DNA of 64,000 nucleotides. Source: Loripinus fragilis (taxonomy: Eukaryota; Mollusca; Bivalvia; Lucinida; Lucinidae). Under the pieces are notes generated by a model. The model did no database searches. It worked only from the letters and a program-made list of their open reading frames with translations, and was not told the DNA's origin. The position numbers and the translations under genes are program-made. Shown in pieces: positions 35,201 through 47,200 of this stretch (the first letter of the stretch is position 1; every line of letters begins with the position of its first letter). The stretch spans positions 30,042,120 through 30,106,119 of the forward strand of contig OZ026520.1 of assembly GCA_964019695.1 (NCBI GenBank), in the 5' to 3' direction.

Positions 35201-38200
35201 CATGCTCATTTCAGAGGGTTGGCCGGCGTATCGCCATAATAGACTGTTTATCGAGGTTTATAATACATTTTGGCACGAATTTGGGTGCAATACACACTTG
35301 TTTAACATAAATTTGTTAACCAAACTTAGCGACGTCTTTGGCGTTACATTGCAATGTAAATGACGTTACTTTTTGCGCAAAATTAACAGAGGGTCCTTGT
35401 CTTTAGAAACCCATAGTTTTCACAATGTAAGCACTAGGCAGATAAAATTTCGATTTTTCACAATGAAATAAACCATATAAACATATTTTAAGTCAGTATG
35501 CATTTCTATGGCAGGGCCGATTTCACCCCTTCGTGAACCTAGCCCTTTGACCTTGCCATAAAGAAGGTCAAGGTCAATGTAGATTCATCATTTGTGTAAA
35601 ACTGGTAGGGCCCACATCCCAAATGCTACATACCAAGGCCATTGGCCTTTTGGTTCCAGAGAAAAAGATATTTAAAGGGTTTTTTACCATATATGTGTGT
35701 GGTGGCCATCTTGGTCCTGTGACTAGAACAATTTGTATAAATTATGGCTAACCTATCATAAGGAGTCTTCATATGAAATTTGAGTTCAATTGGCCAAGTG
35801 ATTTCTAAGGAAACTATGTTTTGATATGTTGATGGGACTCCAATATAAGGGACCTTGGCTGAAAGGTCAAAGATCAGCCTTGACCTTTGAAACTTATTTA
35901 TAGCCATTGTCTCATTAGGTTTAACATATCAAGGGAAAATAATGACTTTGGCTTTAAAAGTATTCAAAACATCAACTTTTCAAAATATTTCCCATTTAAA
36001 TGCAATAGGAAGCAAATTTGACCTTGATGTTAATTAGGTCAACGTCAACTTATGATCATCATTTGAACCAATTTGGTAGGCCCCGCATACCCAATGCTAC
36101 ATAACAAGGCCTAAGGTCACTGGCCTTCTGGTTCTGGAGAAGATTTTCAAAGGGTTTTTACTATGTCATCTTGGTCATGTGACCAAAATATGGCTAACTT
36201 ATCATGAATAAGGGGTTTTCACATGGAATTTTAGTTGAATTGGGCCAATGGTTTGTGAGAAAGCTATGTTTTAATATACTGATGGGACTCCAATATGAGA
36301 GACCTAGGCTGAAAGGACATCCTAGGATCATCATTTGAATAAACTTGGTAGGCCCCACATCCCCAATGCTACATACCAAGTCCCAAGGTCATCGGCCTCC
36401 TGGTTCTGGAGAAGAAGATTTTTAAAGCGGCTTTACCATATATGGGAATGGCAGCTATCTTGGCCATGTTACCAAAATAATTTGTACAAACTTTCGTTCC
36501 CGTGTCCTAAGGTGTCTTCATATGAAATTTGAGTTTAACTGGCCCAATGGTTTCAGAGAAGATGTTTGAAAATGTTGACGGATGGACGCCAGGGTGACTG
36601 GTATATTATTACCTCAGTAAAAAAGCATGCAAAATTACCCTATAGCAAGAGTTCATATCAATTCCAGCATACAAAAATTAACATTACATGGAGGAAAGTT
36701 GGGTACCAATTTTAGAAGCATCTAAGATATTCTTGATTTTGTAGGTATACCCACATTCTTGAATCACATTTTTAATATATTCATAAATAGTAATGAATAT
36801 GAAAAATGCATACGAAATTAGATAATTAGATGTTTTGCATATGCCACAAATAGATGAAAGGCCTACATCTAAGCTTTAGTTTGGTACCAAGTTAAGTAGT
36901 CTAGGATAAGTAGCAGCTGAGATATGACTAATTTTGTAGGCACATCCTCATTCTTGAATCTGTTGTAGATTTCATTTTTTCACATAACCCAGACAGGTTT
37001 TTTAGGACATCTTTGTTTTGCAGTTAAGGGGTCCTAACAATTTGACACCCATGAAAAAATTAACCTGTGGGGGTGCATGGTAAGCTAAATTGGCCCCTAG
37101 ACTATTTCTCATCATCAAATTTTGCATTATCCTCAGAAGTTCCCGATCATGCTGATATTTGACATATTTGACTGATGATATCACTTTAAGACAAAAATAA
37201 TGTCACTTGACTTCCAACAAGTACACCTACCATTCACATTTTTATTTGCCCAGGAAGAACATGTGGCTATTCATTCTTTACACTTCCGACAGGTCGGGAT
37301 GGCTATGTGAGATACAATTGGCTTAAATACTAGAAGGTGAAAGCAGTAGAAACCCTAATCTGGTGTGCAAGACATGATGTTTATCAATGGATAACTGTGC
37401 TATCATATTATAAACAAGAAGCTCAATGAATCTATACCTCTAACTTGAGCAGTAAGCCTCATGGTTTCAGAGAAAATTTTTTTTAATGTTTTTGTATTAC
37501 GAGTCTAAAGGAGCAAATGGCCCCCATGGAGTGGCCAATTTGGACCTCTGGAGCATGATTAGCAGGACTTATGCATTGCAATATATGAACTAGTATACTG
37601 TAAATTCTGAAATTTTTGTGAGAATTTTATTTGCGCCAATTGTGTTAAAACACATAGTGGGACTTTAAAAATTCGCGCCCCGAGCATGATTTACCTTCAT
37701 CAGTAAACGACAGAGTGATTTCACAATTTCGTCATGGCCAAAAGGGGACACAATGGGCATAGTTGGCATGTTTATGAAGGTGACCACTAGATATTGCTGC
37801 TTTCTAAATTTATAAGTTGTGGGCCTCATGGTTTCAGAGAAGAAGCCTATGGAAACTCTTGATCCCCAGGGCAGGGCCAGATTTGATTGGCAGGATTCAT
37901 GTAGGGGACTAGTAGACAATACTACGTAGTAAACATATAAGCTGTGGGCCTCATGGTTTCAGGAGAAGATTTTAAAGCTTTTTCCATTGTAGGTCTATGG
38001 AAATTCATGATCCATGGGACTGTGCCAGTTTGGACACCGGGGGCTTAATTGGCAGGACTTATGTCATGGACCACTAGCCTAAGCCATGGCAACCAAAGTT
38101 ACCATCCAATCAGCCCCAAAAAAAACTTATGCAGCCTTTCCTCCAATTTGATGATGCTTTACATGAAATTAGATCAAAATTGGTCCACTGCCTTAAGAGC

Positions 38201-41200
38201 TATATTACTTTGAAAGTGTTGAAGGACGCCATCACTAGACCTTTGACATACCAATAATACCTCATTTGAGCCTTTGGCCTTAGGTTATACTCTACTCACC
38301 ATACGCGAGGGGAGACTGTATCATTCTGGTATTTCCATGGAACTGTGTCGTATATAGCTTCTCCATTCACCTTCAACCACGCACCAAGGCCTCTCAGTCT
38401 CTCCTCAAACAATGGAATTATTGTCCCCTCTTTAGTTGGGCCAACATTAATGAGTATGTTTCCACCACAACTGCAAAGATGTGATGACTATCTTAAACCA
38501 ATTTTTGATGAATCAAGAATTATCCTGTAATAAAAACAGTGTAGACACAGAAGATCTGGAGGCCACAATGATCTGGACCTACACATTTTTTTCAATTCAG
38601 GATCAGAATCTATTACCAGAACTTTAGTTAAGAGTGTGTACCAAAAAATTATTTTTCTTATTTCTCAACCAAAACATATGTTGTGGGTACTCAAAAGAAC
38701 CATCTCAATGAAAATAATTGATTATTCCTGATCCCACGGATATAAAACTGCCATCTACGTCAAAAATCAATGACGTCATGTAGACGTAATGAACGTGCCA
38801 GAGGCCTAAAACTTCATGATTTGAATTTGTCTTTCCGTTTGCTTTCAAAAGCAAACATCGGTTCGAAAACTTTTTTTGTTCATAATGAAAGGTATTGGTA
38901 CTCTGTGACTTTTTGAATTTGAGTTATCTCAGAATTATCGCGACGTCACAGCAATCATAAGCTACAGCGTTTCAATTTTCTTGACAAATGCAAGCTAAAT
39001 GACGGAACTTGTCAATTTCATTTTTCACATAATGAAAATATTAAATTTACGACATAAATTAGCGTTTAAGCAGGTGGTGCGTTTTTAAAGTCCTTCAGTA
39101 TAGATAGCCACTCCCCTGTCGAGTCCTTCCATTTAGTGCGCTAGAAGGTGCTAAATATATTCCTTACGGGCCAAATTACATAGAATTAACTTTAAGCATG
39201 GCATGCCAAAACTGTTATTTCTGAACAAAGGCAAGTACCTGACTGTCTCCACCATAGTGTCAATAAGTTCATCCATACTGAGAAACTGTGAGAGATTGGT
39301 ATTTCTACGGTATCCCCAGGACTGTCTATCAATCGTCATTGCATTCTCCCATTTTCTTTTCTGTAATTTACCTGCAATTGGAGTAATTTACCTCATGCTC
39401 ATTTAACTGTCTTTATATACAAAGCGTCAAAAGTTAAGCATCCCTAACTAACTGTCCTGCCAGCCAAGTTGTGTATTGTATATAATTTATTAAGTAGAAC
39501 ATTAACTTGTACACTCCACTTGAGCTAATGCGAATCGATAGATCACTTGTGTATTAATCCTATCCTGCAGATAGGATTAATACACAAGTGATCTTCCCAT
39601 TCTTAGTCCCTGATAACTTAGTAAACAAAACTTGACATCACTCACTCTTGGCTGGTAGGACAGTAATAGCTAGGTTTAGAGCCAGGTTATGTGATGTTAA
39701 TAAACTTTTTAAATAAAGAAAACGGCATCATATAGGGATAAGACAGTGAAATAATCATGCTATTTTGCCGAAGTATGTGATGGTGAGTTCAACAAAAAGC
39801 ACATGGGGGTCACTTTAGGTTACTTCTTGAAGATTTCAGGGCCATTGCAAGAATTTTTGAAAAGTCGCGAAAACTCATGAATTTGTAACCAAATCCTGAT
39901 ATCACATGTATGTTTAGACTTTCATTTAGATATTTATGCAGCGTCTAACAACAGATAGAGATTTTCCATGCACAATAAAAAAAATTCACGGTAGATTGAA
40001 AATTATTTCAGCAAAAATAGAGGTGGCGCTTAACTTTTAACACTGTGCATATAAACAGGTTCTTCCATCTGGTTTGATACAATAAAATTGGAGGGATTCA
40101 TTGTACATAGGCTAGAATTTTAATATTCTGAAGTATTACTTCAGAATCTGTTTGTCCTTCATTAAGCTACCATTTGTTATTAAGATCTTTGGTTGTCTAT
40201 TTTTGAGTGGCTGCTTAAGACATGTTTTACTGTATTGACAACCTACATGTACTTTCTGTTTTGTAGAGTTCATAGACTCACTGTAAGATGAATATTTTTT
40301 ATTAAAGTGAGATTGCCTTGCCATTGCTTTGGAAAGGGATGGGCCATATTTTGAAATTTGAAATGGGAGAATGACCCGGGCCACCATAAATCTGAAGGCC
40401 TGGATCTGGGTTAACAATATTGTTAACCCTTTGTATACTAGCAACTCCTAAATGCATTCTTTGGCAAATGGTGAAGACCCAGATGAAATTCCGCAGAATT
40501 TCTTCAAATCTTTGATTCTTCTAATCTTCAAATCTATTATTATCGAAATTGTGGGAATATTTATCGACTGAAAACAGAATACAATTTTACAAAAATATAT
40601 CATTCAAACCTACATCGACTATTGTTCTACAATATGCATAATACATGGGGAGGAACATCTCAAAATAAACCGGACTGACTATAGAATTTAGAAACTGTTG
40701 ATTCCTTTCATTGACATTGTATTAAGTGGATGAAATTCAGTCTATCATTTTATCTTTGAAACTAATTGTGTATGTCCATATGAACATAATGTTTGAGTGT
40801 AAAAATTGTAAATATTTTATTGTTCCTCAGTTTTAATATATGGTTTGGTACTCAAAAGAACCATCTCATTGAGACGCTTCTTTTGAGTACCCACAATATG
40901 TATTTGGTTGAGAGGTATAATTACGTACTTCTATCTAGAGGTATGATATACCTATAAAATTTATTTTAAAATGTCTGTGTGCACATATGTAGGTTTGAAC
41001 GTGTTCCATGATGCTTGTATTATTTGTATACATGTAATTCATGTATACGAATAATACAAGCACCATGGAACACTTTCCACCCTCTATACATTCATCTTTG
41101 TATTTTTCACTCGTATTTTTAGGGGCTAGTTGAAAGAGGGCCTCATGTTTCTGGCAAATACATTCTCCAAAACAATATGCTCCTGACCTTTGATATTTGG

Positions 41201-44200
41201 TGGCATAAAAATCTAGTCCACAAGTCCAGATATGCAAAGATATTGAGTGTAAAATTGCTATTATTTTCTTATCAGTTATTCTAAACAGATGTTGTAACTT
41301 GTAGGTCTCCAAAGAAACTTCACATTGAGATGATTCTTTTGAATACCCACAGCATATGATCAAAAAAAACAATTCAGTATATAAAACCCCTTATTTAGAA
41401 GCTTTGTACTTGTAGGAAGCTTTCATTGAAACAGTTTTTAAGAACATCACAACAAATGTTTTGGACGCTTCCAATGAGCACATCTATTGTTTCTGTGGGT
41501 CAATAAGAAGAGATCACCATTTTGTTTTAACATTATTGCACACAGAAAGAATTTAGTACAAACCTAATGCTACTACTTACGTGGATTGTATTTATCAGTA
41601 CATGTTAGATATCCTCCATGATGACACATAATTCCTTTGCCCCAGCGGTCATTTGTTACAACTGTATCTTTAACTGGACTGCAAAACAATAGTGTAGACC
41701 CATATGAGAAACTGTAGGGGCACTTGCCAACACAAAAAAACTTTAATCCATTCATTTGGGCCGTAAAAATGACTAAGTTTAACTTGTGAAAAAAGTGGCA
41801 AAAAATAATATGAGAATTATATCCAAACGTATGCATATCGTCAGACCATGACCTAAACACCTGTAAAGTTTCAAAGTAATCCATATAAAACTGAAGGAGT
41901 TGCCAACAAGGGTGCCTACTACTTGAAGGGGGACAGAAGGACGGCTGGAATGCCAAATACTATGTCCCTTCACTTTTCTTCCAAAAGGCAGGGGACAAAA
42001 AGTTTTAAAACCTTGAGACCAGATCAAACACATGACATATATATTTGTAGCCCTATTGTTTGTTTGGTTTGAGGTCTTATGTTTCAGTCAACAGCTGAGG
42101 TCATGTCGAGACCGTCATTTTACACTTTTTCGTTGGCAGCCTTGATTAAGCGCTTAACCAGTACTTTGTGCAAATACCTTTGCTTGTAACAGATAACAAC
42201 CCTTCTTGAATCAGTGGAAGGAAGACATTGACCATAGAAATTATTTCATTAATAATCTCAACAAAAGTATGGGACCAGGCTGGTATCGAACTTGGGACCC
42301 CTGAATCTGCAGTCAGACTTGCTACCAACCTTGCTCCATTGAATAGCTGCACATAATTACAGAACCCAAATTGCACTTCTAAAAAGGTCAAATCAATACG
42401 TGCCTCCAGATAAGAGAGTTTAATGGGAAATTATTTTCTTTATTTCTCATCCAAAACATATGTTGTGGGTACTCATAAGAACCGTCTCAATAAGACGGAC
42501 GGTTCTTTTGAGCACCCAAAACACGTTTAAATTAATGGGTAAGAAAATAAATCAAAATTTTACACAAATAAAATTTCCTTATCAGGATCTATGTCAATAT
42601 AAGAGTGCATGGCTACATCTAAACTTATGGACTACCTTGATACCAGCATTTTATATGACGCAGGGTTCCCACAAAAATTCAAAAACACAATTCCATGACT
42701 TTTCCATGATTTTCCATGATCAACAATGTAATTTCCATGACTATTTAAAGCACAGACTCCAACAACCCCTTTTAGCAGCAACTTCACCATGCCGTGCATA
42801 AATGTGGAATGCAGCAACAACAGCATGCTTGTAGACCATGCATGTGTTTTGGAATAATTAAAACTTGAAACCACCAGTAGCCAGAAAACTAGCTGTCGGA
42901 CACACATGTGTCCGACAGCTAATTTTCTGGCTACTGGTAGTTTTGTCATATTATTTCACAAAATTCCATGATTTTTCCATGATTATTCAGGTTTTTTCAA
43001 ATTCCATGATTTTTCCATGCATGGATTTTTTTTTAGTGATTTTCCAGGTTTTCCATGATTTCTAGAGCTTGTGGGAACCCTGATGACGACAGAAAGAGAA
43101 GTGACCAATATTTTAGAATATTTACTGTACCTTTCATTGTAGAGCCAAGCGAGAAAGCCAGTAGAGTTCCAGTAGACATCTTTGGCATCTGAGTCCCCGT
43201 CAGACCATACAATATCAGGTTTATACTTGTTCACCAGCTCATACAACTCTGGCTCAGTCTTTTGCTGCAAAGTAACGAAGATTTTCAACTCAACATTAGG
43301 GTCAACTTGTGAGATAATGGTACAGTAAAACCTGTCTAAAACAGCCACTCTCAAAAAGACCAAAAATTGGTTTTCAAGACCAATTATCGCTTATTGCAGG
43401 TCAAAGGGGAGCATTCTGCAATACTTTCGACCTGCATAAAGCTACCATTTGTCATTAAGATCTTTGTTTTGTCTATTTTTGAGTGACAAGTTTTACTGTA
43501 CATCACATATTTGCATAATTCTAAAGGTGTACATTCCCAGGAAATGTACAAAATATCAAACCTGTGCAAAATTGCACAGTCTATTCATATGGACCCCAAA
43601 TATACACTGAACCGAAGTTCTAAGTAGCCACTTTTCAATTTCCTTTTTTCTGGCTAAGCCCTAGTGATATTGAAATGAATTTTTGCCCAAGTATGTGTAT
43701 TGTAATGAACTAAAGTTAAGCGGTGTTTTGGAAGAGTTTTCTATCACTTCACGATTTTTGGGTTCAAAAATGCAAAAATCAAATTTTTGAAGAAAATTAG
43801 CGTTTTGAGTGTAGTTTTTATCAATTCAAGTACAGGTGATTTCAAACATGCCTAGTCGACTTGAAAAACATCAAACACTTGACATTTTGCTAATGACAGA
43901 TTTTTTATGAATTTTCAAAAATTGATAATTTTCTGAATTTTCCGAAATCATCAGCTGCACATACTAAAATCATTGTATGTGTTTTATTTTACGTTAATAT
44001 ATTTGACAAAACACCATGCAACTTGATGAGCCCATTTTCTAATGATATTTTTTACTAATTTGGTATCCCCTTCCGCTTTAAACGTGAAACTTTAAAGGTC
44101 ATTTAAATGGCATTTGTTAAAGATTTATTTTAATTTTTAAGCAGAACAGTGACGCCAATTCATAATAAAGAACCCCTGAAAATTGCACTACTGTGCCGCA

Positions 44201-47200
44201 GATTATAAAGCATACAGAGCAATGCAAAGTGTGTATGCAAACTGCATGATTAAGCTTAAAATTCTTTGATTAAGTTGTTGACCGTGGCTGTCTTCATGTT
44301 AACGTAGAAGAGAAATGGAGTGTTCAATTGTCAAAAAAACCTTTGATTCTTTTTATCTTATATCACAGCTGTTATAAACATCTTCAAACTAATTAAAATA
44401 TAAATGGATAACGTATCTGATGAATAGTTTATATCACACTAAAAAGTGTGACTTTTTGAAATGATGGTACCTTTACTCGGACCTCGTCTGTGCAAGGTCT
44501 ATCAGACATTTTGAAATGACATAATTTGCAGAGTCTCAACAAAGCCTTGGACCTTCTTATAGAATTTAAATTTTGTGAGAGAGATTTTTGCTTTCTGAAC
44601 AAGAGCAAAAATTGTATGGTGGCTACTTATAACTTCGGTTCAGTGTATGTGATTCATACAGTCACATTATTATAGTGAAGTGTCTTGGTGATGCGATGGC
44701 ATGACCACATCCTCCAGATGTGATACAGTACGCCAGATCAAGTTACTTTTATAATAATATGTTTATTATATTACCTTTTTTCTGACATTACTCCGATTTT
44801 ATAAATGACTTTGGTCCTTAATCCAGAAAAATGCGGGATCATTTGCCTTTACATTTTGTTTCTTAATGTTACATGTACATCATCATGTTTTCTGTCTCTG
44901 GTTCCAGGCTTGAAATTTACTTTACATAACATCGCCACAAAAAACAGGTAACCGATGTTAAGCCTCTTTTTAAAGGATAGTGATATGGAACCAGAAAGCC
45001 TTAGTTTGTTGATCCGGCTTTCTGTATCAAATGGCCAGAAAATAGACTGTTCAAAAGATGTATCATTTATAGGTATATACACTTAACACCATTAAAAACG
45101 CAACTGATTTCAAGGTCCCAAATTTTTCAGGTTTGCATGTTACAAACATTTTTACCTCCACAAAATATTGGCCTAACGTCGACCTGTAGTCTGCATTGTC
45201 AAAATGTCCGCTTTACTCGCTTGTTACTTGTTCGACCGGAAAATTCCATTTCCATGGGGTGCACGTGCAAGTGGGTATCGAGAAGGCATTCAGGCTAATC
45301 ACCTCGTTCAATCTGTAAAGCTTCTTACATGTACACATAATCAGGAACAAGCAAATTCAGAGAATTTATGTCCCCCGCCATTATTGTACACTTAAAAATG
45401 ACTAAGTTCAAATTGCAAAAAAAGTGACAAAAAATAATCTCAGGATAATATCCAAACCACATGCATATCTTCAGATCATGACAAAAACATCTGTAAAGTT
45501 TCAAAAGAATCGGCATAAAACTGTAGGAGGAGTTGCGCACACAAGGTACCCAGTATCCATTAACTTTGACAGTAAAAACACCAGAAAAATGCCTAAGTTA
45601 AAATAGCAGAAAAAGTGATAAAAAATAATTTGAGGATTATATCCAAACCACATGCATATCTTCAGACCATGTCCAAAACACCTGTGAAGTTTCAAAAGAA
45701 TCAATATAAAACTGTAGGAGGAGATGCGCACACAAGGTACCCACTATCCATTCACTTTGATAGTAAAAATGTCAGAAAAATGGCTAAGTTCAACTGGCGG
45801 AAAAAGTGTTAAAAAATAATCTGAGGAATATATCCAAACCACATGCATATCTTCAGACCATGTACAAAACACCTGTGAAGTTTCAAAAGAATCGATATAA
45901 AACTGTAGGAGGAGTTGCGCACACAAGGTACCCACTATCTTTTCACTTTGATAGTAAAAACGCCTAAAAATGACTAAGTTCAAATTGCGAAAAAAGTGAC
46001 AAAAAATAATCTCAGGATAATATCCAAACCACATGCATATCTTCAGACCATGACTAAAACATCTGTAAAGTTTCGAAAGAATCGGCATAAAACTGTAGGA
46101 GGAGTTGCGCACACAAGGTACCTACTATATTAGGGGGACGGAAGGACGGAAGGACGGAAGGACGGAAGGACGGAAGGACGGAAGGACGGAATGCCGAAAA
46201 CTATGTCCCTCCGCTTTTCTTCGAAAAGGCGGGGGACAATAAAATCTGCTCGGACAATTCTTAATGAGGCTTGACAAAGTTGCTCGTGCTTGTGCAATAG
46301 GGCAAATTGAGGCTGGTCGACAGCTAAAAGATGTTGCTGCAGCTATGGGCGTATACAAGCCGACGATTACACGCCTTAGTCAGCGTTATGTTCATACTGG
46401 ATCAGTTGAAGATCGTCCACGTTCTGGTCAACCACGTGTGAGGTCACAACGTACAGATAGAGCCATACGTCTTACGCACCTGAGAAATCGGTTTTGCCCT
46501 GCAACTGAAACTGCCAATGCAACACCGGGACGTCATCGGCCAAGGATAAGTGTTCATACCGTCCGACGTCGGCTCCGAGATGCTGGAATACGTTGCCGCC
46601 GACCGTACTATGGCGCTGACTTAACAAGGGGTCATCGTCTGAGACGTCTTAACTGGGCAGCTGCACATGCTCGTTGGAGGCATAATGATTGGGCAAATAT
46701 TCTGTTTACAGATGAATGTAAAGTAATGGTTGACTCCAGTGATAAACGTGACCATGTTTACAGACGTAAGGGGGAACTTTTTAGTGATACATGCGTTCGA
46801 GAGGTGAATCGTTGGGGCCGAGCATCAAGGATGATTTGGGCAGGGATAAGTTTTAGAGTTAAACTGATCTGGTATTCATTGACAATGGTGCTGGAAGAGG
46901 TGGCGGTCAACGTGCTTGTGGTGAGTTCACAGCACAGCGTTACGTTGATGAAGTTTTACACCCAGTAGCTGTGCCATACATTCGGCGTAACCAGAACATG
47001 CTTTTGCAACATGATAATGCAAGACCTCATGTAGCCCGACTTACTGCTGACTTTTTGCGTCGTTCAAACGTCCGAACACTTGATAACTGGCCTGCATTAT
47101 CAGCTGACTTAAACCCCTATAGAACACTGTTGGGATTACTTGAAAAAACGGATAAGGAAGTTGGGTCTTGACATCGCTGACCAACTGAGGAATGCGCTGC

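Larger units (their letters stand above)
30582..35550. mobile_element. Possible large element with 39-bp inverted ends
   Basis: TCAAAGGGCTAAGTTCACGA with AGGGGTAAAATCGGCCCTG (30582-30620) is repeated inverted at 35512-35550 with two mismatches in 39 bp, and similarity continues weakly inward. Inside I find no transposase-like frame, but two SINEs, a nested MITE pair and a repeat G copy. It may be a decayed DNA transposon or two solo ends of one family. Confidence 0.5.

Noticed and set aside
46264..46968. Host DNA-binding protein gene
   Set aside because: It is flanked by TIRs and TA sites and continues into a DDE domain by frameshift, so it is a transposase remnant.
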